Assembly: GCF_030403435.1 (NCBI RefSeq)
Contig: NZ_JAUEPH010000005.1
Location: forward strand, 186,001 to 250,000
Length of the DNA: 64,000 nt
Origin: Algoriphagus sediminis
GTDB lineage: Bacteria; Bacteroidota; Bacteroidia; Cytophagales; Cyclobacteriaceae
Reading direction: 5' to 3'
Made by a program: the position numbers and the translations under genes. Positions 34,005-42,466 of the stretch are shown here, in pieces. Position 1 is the first letter of the stretch; each line of letters opens with the position of its first letter. The notes under the pieces are model-generated. The model was not told the origin of the DNA and did not search any database. It saw only the letters and a list, made by a program, of their open reading frames with translations.

Positions 34005-35126
34005 TTAAAAACCATCCATGGTCTTGACAGGTATATCCGATCGATGAAAATCTTTGAGCTCTTTAAAGTTCCTTAAGGGATATACCCAGCCTTCATCAGT
34101 CAATTCATAAAGTAGCGGGGCGAGGTTTTGTACCGCTGCCTTGCATCCCTGAACAATAGCTCCCAGTTTACCCGTTTGCTTAGAAAGCACAGCCTCATTT
34201 TCAATTTCAAAAGGTCCTTCAAAGCCTTTTTCTTTCAGCTTATTCACAAATGCTCTCCAATCCATAGAATCTCCCAAACCAAATCCCGGTAAGGTAGCCT
34301 CATAATGATGTCTATCCCAGGAACTGCTAGGCTGTGGCACTCCTGCTTTTTTGGCTAAATCAGGATTTACTGCCTGTGTGGGATACATATTTCCCCAAAA
34401 TGGATCCGGAAGATTCCGGGTAGATTTCACATGGATACGCTTAAGCCTATCCATATCCGTTTGGGCAATTACTTCTACAGGATCAGTATGCTGCCAAACA
34501 TCATGAGAGGGGTCATAAATCTCGCCGTGATTTTTTGAAGGGATTAATTCGTACATCAATTTCCTGGCGGCGAGTACTCCAGTGAGGTTGTTGTATGTTC
34601 CGGAGAATTTTTCAGGTCTCCAGCCTTCCATTGGACAGTTTTCATAAAGAACTGTTACTCCAAGGTCTTCAGCATATTTGATGATCGGAGTAAAGATTTT
34701 CTGATATTCCAATAGGTTTTTTTCGAAGCCTCCTTCCTGATTCCCAAGTTCATGATTATATCCTACAAAGGTTCCCACCTTCACGTCATTTTCATCACCT
34801 CCCAGAAGGTGAGCAATTCGAATCAGTCGAAGGAGGTGATTTTGATTCTCCACTCTATGCACCGGATCTCCCCCGATTAGATTTTCGAAGGCTCCAATGG
34901 AAAGTCGAAGCTTAGCCCCATTGAATTTTTCTAGAATGCTACTCGCCTGATCAGGGCCAAAATCCTCATAATCCAGATGGGTCGCTACAAAATCATCTCT
35001 TTGTCCATCCCTTCTGAAAACACAAAGATCAAGTCCCTGAACATTGATTTCCTTTGCTTTTTCAATGGTTTCATCAAGGCTTAGCGTATCGAAAGCCGAG
35101 GTCATGATCCAGATCGGGTGAGTCAT
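34005..35126 (-). CDS. Sugar phosphate isomerase/epimerase (TIM barrel)
   Basis: 373-residue protein of the xylose-isomerase-like barrel family. Metal-ligand regions visible: TVLYENCPMEGWRPEKF (Glu), EIYDPSHDVWQHTDPVEV (Asp, His), RIHVKSTRN and PFEIENEAVL (Glu). No signal peptide, so cytoplasmic. Substrate not determinable; family members isomerise or epimerise sugars or inositol derivatives. It stands alone; the 225-base gap upstream contains several hairpins. Confidence 0.8.
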   Translation of the reverse strand: MTHPIWIMTSAFDTLSLDETIEKAKEINVQGLDLCVFRRDGQRDDFVATHLDYEDFGPDQASSILEKFNGAKLRLSIGAFENLIGGDPVHRVENQNHLLRLIRIAHLLGGDENDVKVGTFVGYNHELGNQEGGFEKNLLEYQKIFTPIIKYAEDLGVTVLYENCPMEGWRPEKFSGTYNNLTGVLAARKLMYELIPSKNHGEIYDPSHDVWQHTDPVEVIAQTDMDRLKRIHVKSTRNLPDPFWGNMYPTQAVNPDLAKKAGVPQPSSSWDRHHYEATLPGFGLGDSMDWRAFVNKLKEKGFEGPFEIENEAVLSKQTGKLGAIVQGCKAAVQNLAPLLYELTDEGWVYPLRNFKELKDFHRSDIPVKTMDGF

Positions 35127-35237
35127 TTTTTTTGAGGTTTTGGGTTAAAGGTTGAAAATAATCATTGTTCCTGAGTACCCAATTCATGGTGGAGAAAACC
35201 TGATAATTGAGAAATGATTGCCATCCCTTGTTCTAGG

Positions 35238-35302
35238 CTTCGACTCTATGCCCGAAGGTCAGGCGAGCGCTTAGCCTGACAGCCTTTAATCTTCAAAGAT
35301 TA
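35238..35302. repeat. Cluster of inverted repeats in a 225-base intergenic gap
   Basis: Three consecutive inverted repeats: CTTCG (35238-35242)/CGAAG (35253-35257); GTCAGGC (35258-35264)/GCCTGAC (35274-35280) around a loop containing AGCGCT; and TAATCTT (35287-35293)/AAGATTA (35296-35302). No open frame is plausible here. It resembles a REP-type palindromic element, and no second copy was noticed in this window. Confidence 0.45.
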
Positions 35303-35351
35303 GATTTTTAATTTTTTGAAAATTCGGGTTAGTTCGAGCGAAGACAAGAAC

Positions 35352-35648
35352 TCAAGAATACCTCTTTCGAATCTCTATTTTCTGCTTCTGTCTTTTCCAG
35401 AGGGCTGTTGCCAAATCAAGAGAAAGGCTTTCTGGGGCACTTTCATTTAGAATTTTCTTTAATTCCGTCTCTGGAAGATCCACCCGATAGCAGATTTGTA
35501 GCAAACGCACGAAATCCCGATCAAGGAGTTCTTTTAAAGCTTTGCTCAAAAGCAAAATGGCCTCATTCTCATTAAACTCCTGAATAGGCTCGGGTAGATC
35601 AAAATCTTTTCTAATGAGTTCTAATGTCTGCTCAGTGATTTTTTCCAT
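35352..35648 (-). CDS. Small conserved-looking hypothetical protein
   Basis: I do not recognise a family. 98 residues, mostly helical, acidic in the middle, basic at the end (ATALWKRQKQKIEIRKRYS), without membrane segments. It begins MEKITEQTLELIRKDFDLPE. Its ATG directly follows a T-run of a hairpin (35649-35674), so its translation start is next to a terminator-like structure. It follows the DUF5606 gene on the same strand. Confidence 0.6.
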   Translation of the reverse strand: MEKITEQTLELIRKDFDLPEPIQEFNENEAILLLSKALKELLDRDFVRLLQICYRVDLPETELKKILNESAPESLSLDLATALWKRQKQKIEIRKRYS

Positions 35649-35674
35649 AAAAAAAGTCCCGTAATAACGGGACT
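35649..35674 (-). terminator. Terminator-like hairpin abutting the start codon of the 98-residue gene
   Basis: AGTCCCGT (35655-35662) pairs with ACGGGACT (35667-35674), loop AATA, followed on the minus strand by seven T residues ending at the base just before ATG (35648). It lies 4 bases beyond the DUF5606 stop. It can act as that gene's terminator or as an attenuator for the downstream gene. Confidence 0.8.
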
Positions 35675-35678
35675 CAAT

Positions 35679-36104
35679 TTAGTCTTTTGATTTTTCTTCT
35701 TCTGAATCAGGTGCCAAGGCTTCTGGCATCTCCTTTCTGATGATTCCATACCAGGAAATCAATTTTTTAATATCTGAAACATATACTCTCGATTCATCTA
35801 CTTCAGGCAGAATATGCTTCATAAAGGCCCTAAGCTCGGCATCATCTGGCTTACTATCCAGGCCAAGGTCTCCCTCAAATTCCTCTTCAATTTTCTGCAT
35901 CACCTGTTGCAATGGCTCAGCGCCTTCTTCCGTGGTGGTGTAGATGGAAATATCCGAAAGGATGGAAACTCGCTGTGCAGCGCCTGCCACCATCTTTGAT
36001 TTTTTATCATCGAGGCTTTCTAAGATCACCCCTGTTCTTGAGGGCTTTAACACTTTAAATAATCCCGGCTTTCCCGCTACCGTTGCTAAATCTTTAAAAT
36101 CCAT
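35679..36104 (-). CDS. DUF5606 domain protein
   Basis: 141-residue cytoplasmic protein matching the Bacteroidota-specific DUF5606 pattern: KDLATVAGKPGLFKVLKPSR, GVILESLDDKKSKMVAG and RVSILSDISIYTT, followed by an acidic helical part with FMKHILPEVDESRVYVSDIKK. Function unknown. It lies between engB and the 98-residue gene, and has its own promoter element upstream (36130-36137). Confidence 0.8.
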   Translation of the reverse strand: MDFKDLATVAGKPGLFKVLKPSRTGVILESLDDKKSKMVAGAAQRVSILSDISIYTTTEEGAEPLQQVMQKIEEEFEGDLGLDSKPDDAELRAFMKHILPEVDESRVYVSDIKKLISWYGIIRKEMPEALAPDSEEEKSKD

Positions 36105-36129
36105 AAATATTGTGGTCGTTTTCTAGCTG

Positions 36130-36137
36130 CAAATATA
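36130..36137 (-). promoter_or_regulatory. -7 promoter element of the DUF5606 gene
   Basis: TATATTTG on the minus strand, 26 bases upstream of the ATG at 36104. A TTG about 15 bases further upstream is closer than usual. Confidence 0.5.
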
Positions 36138-36143
36138 GAGAGT

Positions 36144-36758
36144 CTAGGGATTCAATTCCCCTGAATCATATTCTTTCACTAATTCTTCAAGAAATTCTGT
36201 GAGTTCTTCCTTTCCCGTGCCTTTTTCTGCGGACGTAATGAAATATTGAGGAGCTTCTTCTACGAAGTTTTCAAGCTTCCGTATAAAGGCCTGAATGTTT
36301 TGGGAGGTTTTGGATTTGGATTGCTTATCAGCTTTGGTAAAAACCAAAACTGCAGGAACACCCTCGGTAGCGCACCAAAGGATGAATTCAAGATCAATCT
36401 GCTGTGGAGGTAATCGGCTATCGATCAATACGCATACTCCGCAGAGATTTTCTCGCTTTTTCAGGTAAGTGCTTATCATAGCCTCCCATCCGTCCTTTAC
36501 CTTTTTATTCACCTTGGCAAAGCCGTATCCGGGGAGATCTACCAGGTACCAATGCTCATCGATTAGAAAATGATTGATAAGCTGGGTTTTTCCAGGTTTT
36601 TGAGAGGTTTTGGCGAGGCCTTTTTGTTCTGTGATAGCATTGATCAAGGAGCTTTTTCCCACATTGGACCGACCGATAAAGGCGATTTCAGCCCTATCCG
36701 GTTTGGGACAATTTCCCGGATTAGAATTACTTATAACGAATTTGGCTTCTTTTATCAT
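36144..36758 (-). CDS. engB: Ribosome biogenesis GTPase EngB (YihA/YsxC)
   Basis: GTPase required for 50S assembly; 204 residues. GTP motifs: G1 GRSNVGKSSL, G3 DLPGYGFAK, G4 TKADKQS and TSAEKGTG near the C-terminus. Start MIKEAKFVISNSNPGN is typical. Own promoter element upstream (36776-36783); DUF5606 follows after 39 bases. Confidence 0.95.
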   Translation of the reverse strand: MIKEAKFVISNSNPGNCPKPDRAEIAFIGRSNVGKSSLINAITEQKGLAKTSQKPGKTQLINHFLIDEHWYLVDLPGYGFAKVNKKVKDGWEAMISTYLKKRENLCGVCVLIDSRLPPQQIDLEFILWCATEGVPAVLVFTKADKQSKSKTSQNIQAFIRKLENFVEEAPQYFITSAEKGTGKEELTEFLEELVKEYDSGELNP

Positions 36759-36775
36759 AGCGAATGGTCCTCTTG

Positions 36776-36783
36776 CAAAAGTA
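36776..36783 (-). promoter_or_regulatory. -7 promoter element of engB
   Basis: TACTTTTG on the minus strand fits TAnnTTTG; 17 bases upstream of the engB ATG. No clear -33 TTG. Confidence 0.4.
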
Positions 36784-36877
36784 GAACATTTTGGAAAATG
36801 GGTAATTGATCAATATCTACAACATTCTTCGCTTCCTCGGGTTTCTTCAGTAATATTGCAGACCCAAATTAGTACGA

Positions 36878-37600
36878 ATGTCAGTAGTTCCATATAAAGA
36901 CAAAGGAGACCCTAAGAAAGCACAAGTAGCGGAGATGTTTGATAACATCAGCCCAAAATATGATTTATTGAATCATGTACTTAGTCTGGGAATTGATATC
37001 ACCTGGCGAAAGAAAGCAGTTAAGATGCTAGCTCAGGACAAACCCAAATTGATACTCGATATTGCTACTGGCACAGGAGACTTTGCCATAGAGGCTTTGG
37101 CACTGAATCCCGAGAAAATTATCGGTGTGGATATTTCTGAAGGCATGCTTTCCGAGGGGAGAAAGAAAATGAAAAAGAAAGGTCTTGATCACATTATTGA
37201 CCTTCAGCTAGGGGATTCCGAAGGATTGCTTTTTGAGGATAATAAGTTTGATGCAGTTATCGTTTCCTTTGGAGTAAGGAACTTTGAAAATCTTGAAAAG
37301 GGACTCGCAGATATGTACCGCGTTTTGAAGCCAGGAGGTAAAACGGTGATCGTGGAATTTTCAAAACCAAGGAAGTTTCCAATGAAACAAGCTTATGGTT
37401 TTTATTCCAACTATGTTTTGCCTCAGGTAGGTAAGGTTGTATCCAAAGACAAATCTGCTTATACTTATCTTCCTGAATCAGTACAGGCCTTTCCAGATGG
37501 AGAAGATTTTCTTGCCGTACTTAAAAAAGTAGGATTTACCAGCACTGTATGCAAACCACTCACATTTGGAATAAGCTCGATTTACGTTGGCGTAAAGTAG
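36878..37600 (+). CDS. ubiE: Demethylmenaquinone methyltransferase (MenG/UbiE)
   Basis: SAM-dependent enzyme finishing menaquinone synthesis; 240 residues. SAM site [16 protein letters not shown] and [13 protein letters not shown], plus [19 protein letters not shown] and [13 protein letters not shown], are classic UbiE motifs. Menaquinone rather than ubiquinone is expected in Bacteroidota. Its last 52 bases overlap the PorT-like gene. Confidence 0.95.
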   Translation: MSVVPYKDKGDPKKAQVAEMFDNISPKYDLLNHVLSLGIDITWRKKAVKMLAQDKPKLILDIATGTGDFAIEALALNPEKIIGVDISEGMLSEGRKKMKKKGLDHIIDLQLGDSEGLLFEDNKFDAVIVSFGVRNFENLEKGLADMYRVLKPGGKTVIVEFSKPRKFPMKQAYGFYSNYVLPQVGKVVSKDKSAYTYLPESVQAFPDGEDFLAVLKKVGFTSTVCKPLTFGISSIYVGVK

Positions 37601-38340
37601 TTCTTGCCTTATTTTTTGTTTTTTCAGTATCCGGAATCTCTTTTGGACAGGGGATGTTTGGTATGCTGAGTGGAGCGGGGTCTGATGATCAGTTCATCTC
37701 GTATGGTTTTTTTCTGGCCGGGCATACTTCTTATTATCAGATCAAATACACGGATGATTTTCTAAACTCCGGAGGTTCTGTAGCACCAAATGTTGCAAGA
37801 ATTTCGCCCGACTATAAACCTGGATTCGCCTTGGGATTTATTGGGATGATGAAGTTTCATGACCAAGTTCACCTTATGCTTCAGCCAAAAATTGGCTTCT
37901 ATGAGCATTCTGTGGATGTCACGTATTTTTCTTCCACGGATGATAACTCGATGAATCCAGACAATGTCATCCCACCCACAAACATAGAAAGATACACCTC
38001 AGAGCAGACACTGGTGGAGTTTCCTTTGCTGATTAGATATAGATCTCAGCGATTCAACAATACCCGGATGTATTTTCTGGGAGGAGGTAGCTACCGATTT
38101 AGAACCAAAGGTCAGGATGAAGCGAATTTAGATGATTTGGTTGTTGACGGGCAGGATGTAACTCTTGAGCTCGGGATGGGTTTTGAAATTTATTTCAAGT
38201 ATTTCAAGTTTGCACCTGAGATTCGTTTCTCACATGGCTTAATGGATATTTACAAGCCCGAAAACACCAACCCTCTTTTTGCGGATGCTATCGGCTCAGT
38301 GAAGCCAAAAACCATCACGATTCTATTGAATTTTCAATAA
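37549..38340 (+). CDS. PorT-like outer membrane protein (possible type IX secretion component)
   Basis: 263-residue protein with an N-terminal hydrophobic signal ([18 protein letters not shown]) preceded by a basic stretch, then a barrel pattern with [45 protein letters not shown] and a final strand [12 protein letters not shown]. Position directly after ubiE and the length (usual PorT about 240) fit PorT/SprT of type IX secretion, but barrels are hard to assign by eye. The only good start, the ATG at 37549, lies 52 bases inside ubiE, suggesting coupled translation. Confidence 0.6.
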   Translation: MQTTHIWNKLDLRWRKVVLALFFVFSVSGISFGQGMFGMLSGAGSDDQFISYGFFLAGHTSYYQIKYTDDFLNSGGSVAPNVARISPDYKPGFALGFIGMMKFHDQVHLMLQPKIGFYEHSVDVTYFSSTDDNSMNPDNVIPPTNIERYTSEQTLVEFPLLIRYRSQRFNNTRMYFLGGGSYRFRTKGQDEANLDDLVVDGQDVTLELGMGFEIYFKYFKFAPEIRFSHGLMDIYKPENTNPLFADAIGSVKPKTITILLNFQ

Positions 38341-38350
38341 GCGGTCCTTC

Positions 38351-38374
38351 ACTATTTTCAGAAATAGTTAATTT
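38351..38374 (+). terminator. Weak hairpin between the PorT-like gene and the SDR gene
   Basis: ACTATTT (38351-38357) and AAATAGT (38362-38368) with loop TCAG, then TAATTTT. The stem is A/T-rich, so termination is doubtful. Confidence 0.35.
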
Positions 38375-38380
38375 TCAGTT

Positions 38381-39139
38381 ATGGAAAGAAAAATCGCACT
38401 GGTCACCGGAGCCACTTCTGGTATTGGCTGGTCCACAGCATTGACCCTTGCCAGAATGGGGTATGACTTGATAGCAACAGGAAGAAGGGAGAAAAGACTG
38501 GATGAATTAGCTAAAGCTTTGCCCGAAGGGACAAAATTCCTGCCCTTGGTCTTTGACGTGAGGAATCGGGAAAAAGTTTTTGAGATTCTTGGAACCATTC
38601 CAGAGGACTGGGAAAATATTCAGGTGCTGGTGAATAATGCAGGTAATGCGCACGGTATGGACCCAATTCAAACCGGAAATCTGGACGATTGGGATGCCAT
38701 GATGGATATCAATGTCAAGGGGCTGCTTTATGTTTCAAAAGCCATCATACCCGGGATGATTGAGCGGAAAAATGGGATTATAATCAATATTGGGTCTATT
38801 GCTGGGAAGGAAGTATATCCGAATGGGAATGTGTATTGCGGCTCAAAACATGCTGTGGATGCGCTGACCAAAGGAATGAGGATCGATCTGAATCCGTACG
38901 GAATAAAGGTAATTGGGATTCATCCAGGCTTAGTGGAGACGGAGTTTTCTGAGGTGCGGTTTAAAGGTGACACTGAACGAGCTGAAAAAGTTTACCAAGG
39001 CTATGAACCACTTTTGGCAGATGATATTGCTGAAATCGTAGAGTTTGTTGTAAACCGTCCAAGGCATGTAGTATTAGCCGATATAGTTGTTCTTCCCACT
39101 GCGCAGGCTTCTGCCACATTGGTGAATAAAGAAAGCTAA
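38381..39139 (+). CDS. SDR-family NAD(P)-dependent oxidoreductase (YdfG-like)
   Basis: 252-residue classical short-chain dehydrogenase. Cofactor site LVTGATSGIGWSTAL, NNAG, catalytic IINIGSIAG Ser and the YCGSK Tyr/Lys pair are all present; length is typical. The N-terminal RREKRLDELAKAL pattern suggests NADP preference, as in YdfG-like 3-hydroxy acid dehydrogenases. It starts a run of exported-protein genes; the M15 gene is 1 base away. Confidence 0.88.
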   Translation: MERKIALVTGATSGIGWSTALTLARMGYDLIATGRREKRLDELAKALPEGTKFLPLVFDVRNREKVFEILGTIPEDWENIQVLVNNAGNAHGMDPIQTGNLDDWDAMMDINVKGLLYVSKAIIPGMIERKNGIIINIGSIAGKEVYPNGNVYCGSKHAVDALTKGMRIDLNPYGIKVIGIHPGLVETEFSEVRFKGDTERAEKVYQGYEPLLADDIAEIVEFVVNRPRHVVLADIVVLPTAQASATLVNKES

Positions 39140-39140
39140 T

Positions 39141-39884
39141 ATGCGACCCTATCACTATTTGATATTTCTGGGTTTACTATCCTGCCGTTCGCCAAAAAGT
39201 GATCAGGAGTCTTTTTCTCAAAAAGTGAGGCAGGAAGCTGAACCTATGGTTACTTCTGAGGAGGCTTCGGTTGGGACTTTGGAACAAACATTAATTGATC
39301 AGGGTCTGGTAAATATTCAGGATGTGATTCCGGATATCATGGTGGATTTAAAGTATTCAACAACTGATAATTTCTTTGGAGAGGATGTTTACAGGGATCT
39401 TACAAATGCCTACCTTCAGAAAGAAGTGGCACAACAGCTTTTAGAGGCTCAACAATATCTAAAAAGCATTAATGAAGACTTTACCTTTATGGTTTATGAT
39501 GGAGTCCGCCCTGCCAGTGTGCAGCAGATTCTTTGGGACAATCTGGATAAACCTGACAGTCTCAAGCCACTTTATGTAGCTGATCCAAAGGTGGGTAGTT
39601 TACATAACTTCGGGGTGGCGGTGGATCTGACCATTTTCGATATGTCAGCCGATTCAGTTCTTGATATGGGTACAGGCTACGATTTCTTTGGCTATGCCGC
39701 CTATCCGGACCGTGAGGAGCAAATGCTAAAGGAAGGTGTTTTGACCCAAAAACAAATAAATAATCGAGAAATTCTGCGTGAAGCGATGACCAAAGCTGGT
39801 TTTACCGGGATCACTTCCGAGTGGTGGCACTTCAATGCCTACAGTAGAAAAGTTGCCGGTGAAAAATTTGAAATTGTAAAATGA
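39141..39884 (+). CDS. M15 metallopeptidase, VanX/D-Ala-D-Ala dipeptidase-like lipoprotein
   Basis: 247 residues. Possible lipobox at MRPYHYLIFLGLLSC, so likely anchored and facing the periplasm. VanX-type zinc ligands: His and Asp in SLHNFGVAVDLTIFD, and His in ITSEWWHFN with Glu before it; also VYDGVRPASVQQILWD. Cleaves D-Ala-D-Ala or related peptides, probably for cell-wall recycling; a resistance role cannot be inferred. Its stop overlaps a possible upstream start of the ThuA gene. Confidence 0.85.
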   Translation: MRPYHYLIFLGLLSCRSPKSDQESFSQKVRQEAEPMVTSEEASVGTLEQTLIDQGLVNIQDVIPDIMVDLKYSTTDNFFGEDVYRDLTNAYLQKEVAQQLLEAQQYLKSINEDFTFMVYDGVRPASVQQILWDNLDKPDSLKPLYVADPKVGSLHNFGVAVDLTIFDMSADSVLDMGTGYDFFGYAAYPDREEQMLKEGVLTQKQINNREILREAMTKAGFTGITSEWWHFNAYSRKVAGEKFEIVK

Positions 39885-39898
39885 TAAACCCCAATAAA

Positions 39899-40633
39899 AT
39901 GAAGAAAAGTCTTATTAGCTCAATTTTGATCTTAATGCTTCTGATGTCAGCCTCAGTGAGTGCTCAACAATTCAGGGCCTTGGTATTCTCAAAAACAGCA
40001 GGGTTTCGACACCAATCCATTCCGAATGCTGTAGTGGCTTTGAAAAAAATGGGTACAAAACAGGTTTTTTCTGTTCATGCATCTGAGGATCCAAGAGTTC
40101 TCGCTGAGGAAAATCTAATGAAATACGATGTGTTGATTTTGGTTAGTTCAACCGGAACGATCTTCGATGAGACCACTAGAGCTTCTTTACAGAAGTTTGT
40201 CAGGAGCGGGAAGGGTGTTGTTGGAGTTCATGCAGCCACCGATTCAGAATATGATTGGCCCTGGTATAATGAAATGATTGGGGCATATTTTCTTGCACAT
40301 CCTGCTCAGCAAACACTGAGACTGGAAGTAGTGGATCAAGATCATCCATCTACTTGGCATCTACCGAAAAATTGGATGTGGACCGATGAGCTTTATGAGT
40401 TCAGAGATATTAACCCCAACATCAAAGTTCTCATAAATGCTGATGAAACCACCTACGAGGTAGCTCGAGGAAACGGTGCAAATCACCCCATGGCCTGGTA
40501 TCATGAGTTTGATGGAGGTCGGGTTTTTTATACTGCTCTTGGCCATGTGGATTCAGCTTGGGAGGATGATGACTTCCTGAAGCATCTTTATGGAGGAATT
40601 TGGTATGCGGCAACAGGAGAACCGTTTGATTAA
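39899..40633 (+). CDS. ThuA-domain exported protein
   Basis: 244-residue exported protein. Signal peptide KKSLISSILILMLLMSASVS, then FRALVFSKTAGFRHQSIPNA, HASEDPRVL, VGVHAATDSEYDWPWYNEM and HPMAWYHEFDGGRVFYTALGH, a typical ThuA-like amidotransferase fold. Substrate unknown; ThuA domains are common in Bacteroidota glycan metabolism. I chose the ATG at 39899 because an earlier ATG at 39881 would put charged residues before the signal peptide. A stem-loop lies after the stop at 40640. Confidence 0.82.
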   Translation: MKKSLISSILILMLLMSASVSAQQFRALVFSKTAGFRHQSIPNAVVALKKMGTKQVFSVHASEDPRVLAEENLMKYDVLILVSSTGTIFDETTRASLQKFVRSGKGVVGVHAATDSEYDWPWYNEMIGAYFLAHPAQQTLRLEVVDQDHPSTWHLPKNWMWTDELYEFRDINPNIKVLINADETTYEVARGNGANHPMAWYHEFDGGRVFYTALGHVDSAWEDDDFLKHLYGGIWYAATGEPFD

Positions 40634-40639
40634 GCTTTG

Positions 40640-40676
40640 CCCAAATCTGCTCAAGATTTGGGAACTTAATTTTCTA
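40640..40676 (+). terminator. Hairpin between the ThuA and nfu genes
   Basis: CCCAAATCT (40640-40648) pairs perfectly with AGATTTGGG (40654-40662), loop GCTCA. A weak T-rich tail (AATTTTCT) follows. It begins 6 bases past the stop at 40633. It may end the ThuA transcript or shape the nfu leader. Confidence 0.55.
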
Positions 40677-40708
40677 AAATGGGTTCAATAGGTTAAAACC
40701 AAAAAACT

Positions 40709-41290
40709 ATGTTACAAGCACAGGCGAAACCAGTTCACCTTTACATGGAGGCCAATCCAAATCCAAATTCGCTAAAATTTGTTGCGAATTTTATGTTGGT
40801 TGAGGATGGAGTAAGCTTCGATTATCCTGATGCAGAAAGCACAGAAAATTCACCACTAGCGAAAGAGCTTTTCAATTTTGCTGCTGTCAAAAGAGTTTTT
40901 ATAGCATCGAATTTTGTGACTGTGACGAAAGACGAAGCGGTAGAGTGGGCTGAGATTCAAACTATCATTCGCGATCATATCAAAAAGTATCTGGAGTCAG
41001 GCAAAAAGGTGGTTAATGCCAGCTTTGATAAAGACCCTCTGTTTGATGAAGCAGATTCTGAAACTGTGAAGAAAATCAAGGGTATTCTGGATGAATATAT
41101 CCGTCCGGCAGTGGAACAGGATGGAGGAGCCATCGTTTTTCATTCTTTTCAGGAGGGAGTGGTAAAAGTACTATTACAAGGGGCATGTTCTGGATGCCCT
41201 TCCAGTACGGTCACTTTGAAAGCTGGAATTGAAAACCTTTTGACCAGAATGCTTCCTGAAGTGAAAGAAGTTCAAGCCGAAGGAGTTTAA
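40709..41290 (+). CDS. NifU-family iron-sulfur scaffold (Nfu)
   Basis: 193-residue protein with an N-terminal Nfu_N domain (EANPNPNSLKFVANFML) and a C-terminal NifU domain with the CxxC cluster site GACSGCPSSTVTLKAGIE and EYIRPAVEQDGGA. Carries Fe-S clusters to target apoproteins in the cytoplasm. The DUF3810 gene follows after 3 bases. Confidence 0.93.
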   Translation: MLQAQAKPVHLYMEANPNPNSLKFVANFMLVEDGVSFDYPDAESTENSPLAKELFNFAAVKRVFIASNFVTVTKDEAVEWAEIQTIIRDHIKKYLESGKKVVNASFDKDPLFDEADSETVKKIKGILDEYIRPAVEQDGGAIVFHSFQEGVVKVLLQGACSGCPSSTVTLKAGIENLLTRMLPEVKEVQAEGV

Positions 41291-41293
41291 TTA

Positions 41294-42358
41294 ATGAAAT
41301 TAAAAAACTGGTTTTGGGCGATTCTGGGATTGGTATTTCTGGGAATTCGCTTTTTAGCCAGTACATTTCCTGAGAAAACGGAACAAGTTTACTCTGAGGG
41401 AATTTTCCTTTGGATACGAAAAATCATAGATCAGACGCTTGGAATTCTTCCTTTTCCAAGCGTCTATTTTTTTTGGCTTTCTGTAATCCTCGTTCTGATT
41501 TACTTTTTCATTCGACTCAGGAAAAAGGATTCGCTACGAAATAAACTGGGCTATACTTTTCGTGCTATCCTAAATGGCACAGGTGCTCTGGTTTTCTTTT
41601 TCCTGATTCTTTGGGGCTTCAATTATCAAAGAGTGCCACTTACGAAAAAATTGAGATTAGACATACGTCCTTTGGAATTGGAAGAGGTTAAAAGGGAGAT
41701 TTTTGAAACTGAAATGGAAATGAATCGCTTAAGACCTCAGATTCATTCAGACACTTCAGCATTCGAAATTCCTTGGGATTATCCCGTACTTGAAACAGAA
41801 GTCAGAAAAGAGCTGGAAGAACATTCACATCTTCTGAGGCTTACCTACACCGGTAGGCCAAGGACTAAGCAAGTTCCCCCGAAAGGGTTGATGCGTAGAT
41901 TGGGAATTCTTGGGATTTACTGGCCATTTACAGGTGAAAGCTATATTGATGCTGCTCTTCATCCTTTGGAAAAACCATTTACTATTGCCCATGAATTGTC
42001 ACACAGTTTGGGGGTGACCGATGAAGGAGAAGCTAATTTTGTGGCATGGGTCATAGGTTCAGAAAGTCAGAATCCACATCTAAACTACACCTCCCAATTA
42101 CGGCTTTTGCTTTATCTCATGAGAGACTTTTCCAGAATGGATCCTGAGGGATATGCCGAATGGGTAAAAACTTTGAACAGGGGGATTGTGAACGATATAC
42201 TTTCCATAAGGAAGAATGCAGATCGATATCCTCCCATATCCCTTGAATTTAGCCGAGCGGCAAATAATGTTTTCCTCAAAACTCAGGGGGTGAAAGAAGG
42301 AGTTAAAAGCTATCAACAAATGCCTATGCTGGTGCATGCATGGAGGAAGAGGAACTAA
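41294..42358 (+). CDS. DUF3810 putative membrane zinc metalloprotease
   Basis: 354 residues with hydrophobic segments near 8-22, 50-75 and 95-115, then a soluble domain with IAHELSHSLGVTDEGEANF carrying an HExxH zinc motif. Matches the DUF3810 family of Bacteroidota; substrate unknown. A perfect intrinsic-terminator hairpin (41433-41474) lies in the N-terminal coding part, yet the frame stays open across it and the encoded ILPFPSVYFFWLS looks like family sequence. Cotranscribed with the Nfu gene, judged by the 3-base gap. Confidence 0.85.
   Translation: MKLKNWFWAILGLVFLGIRFLASTFPEKTEQVYSEGIFLWIRKIIDQTLGILPFPSVYFFWLSVILVLIYFFIRLRKKDSLRNKLGYTFRAILNGTGALVFFFLILWGFNYQRVPLTKKLRLDIRPLELEEVKREIFETEMEMNRLRPQIHSDTSAFEIPWDYPVLETEVRKELEEHSHLLRLTYTGRPRTKQVPPKGLMRRLGILGIYWPFTGESYIDAALHPLEKPFTIAHELSHSLGVTDEGEANFVAWVIGSESQNPHLNYTSQLRLLLYLMRDFSRMDPEGYAEWVKTLNRGIVNDILSIRKNADRYPPISLEFSRAANNVFLKTQGVKEGVKSYQQMPMLVHAWRKRN
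41433..41474 (+). terminator. Intrinsic-terminator-like hairpin inside the DUF3810 gene
   Basis: AGACGCTTGGAA (41433-41444) and TTCCAAGCGTCT (41454-41465) form a perfect 12-base-pair stem with a 9-base loop, followed by A and eight T residues. It is as strong as the window's best terminators, but sits about 140 bases inside the coding region, on the sense strand. Confidence 0.7.
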
Positions 42359-42466
42359 ATTGGGTTATTGACACCCATTAACTAAAAAAATCTAAATTTT
42401 ATTACCAGAGTTTGAATAAAGAGTTTTTAATAACTAATCTTAAAGACTAGTTAATATTCATTATTC

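Noticed and set aside
42431-42453. TAACTA/TAGTTA inverted repeat before the M23-like gene.
   Set aside because: Six-base A/T-rich arms are expected by chance in this AT-rich gap; too weak to call an operator.
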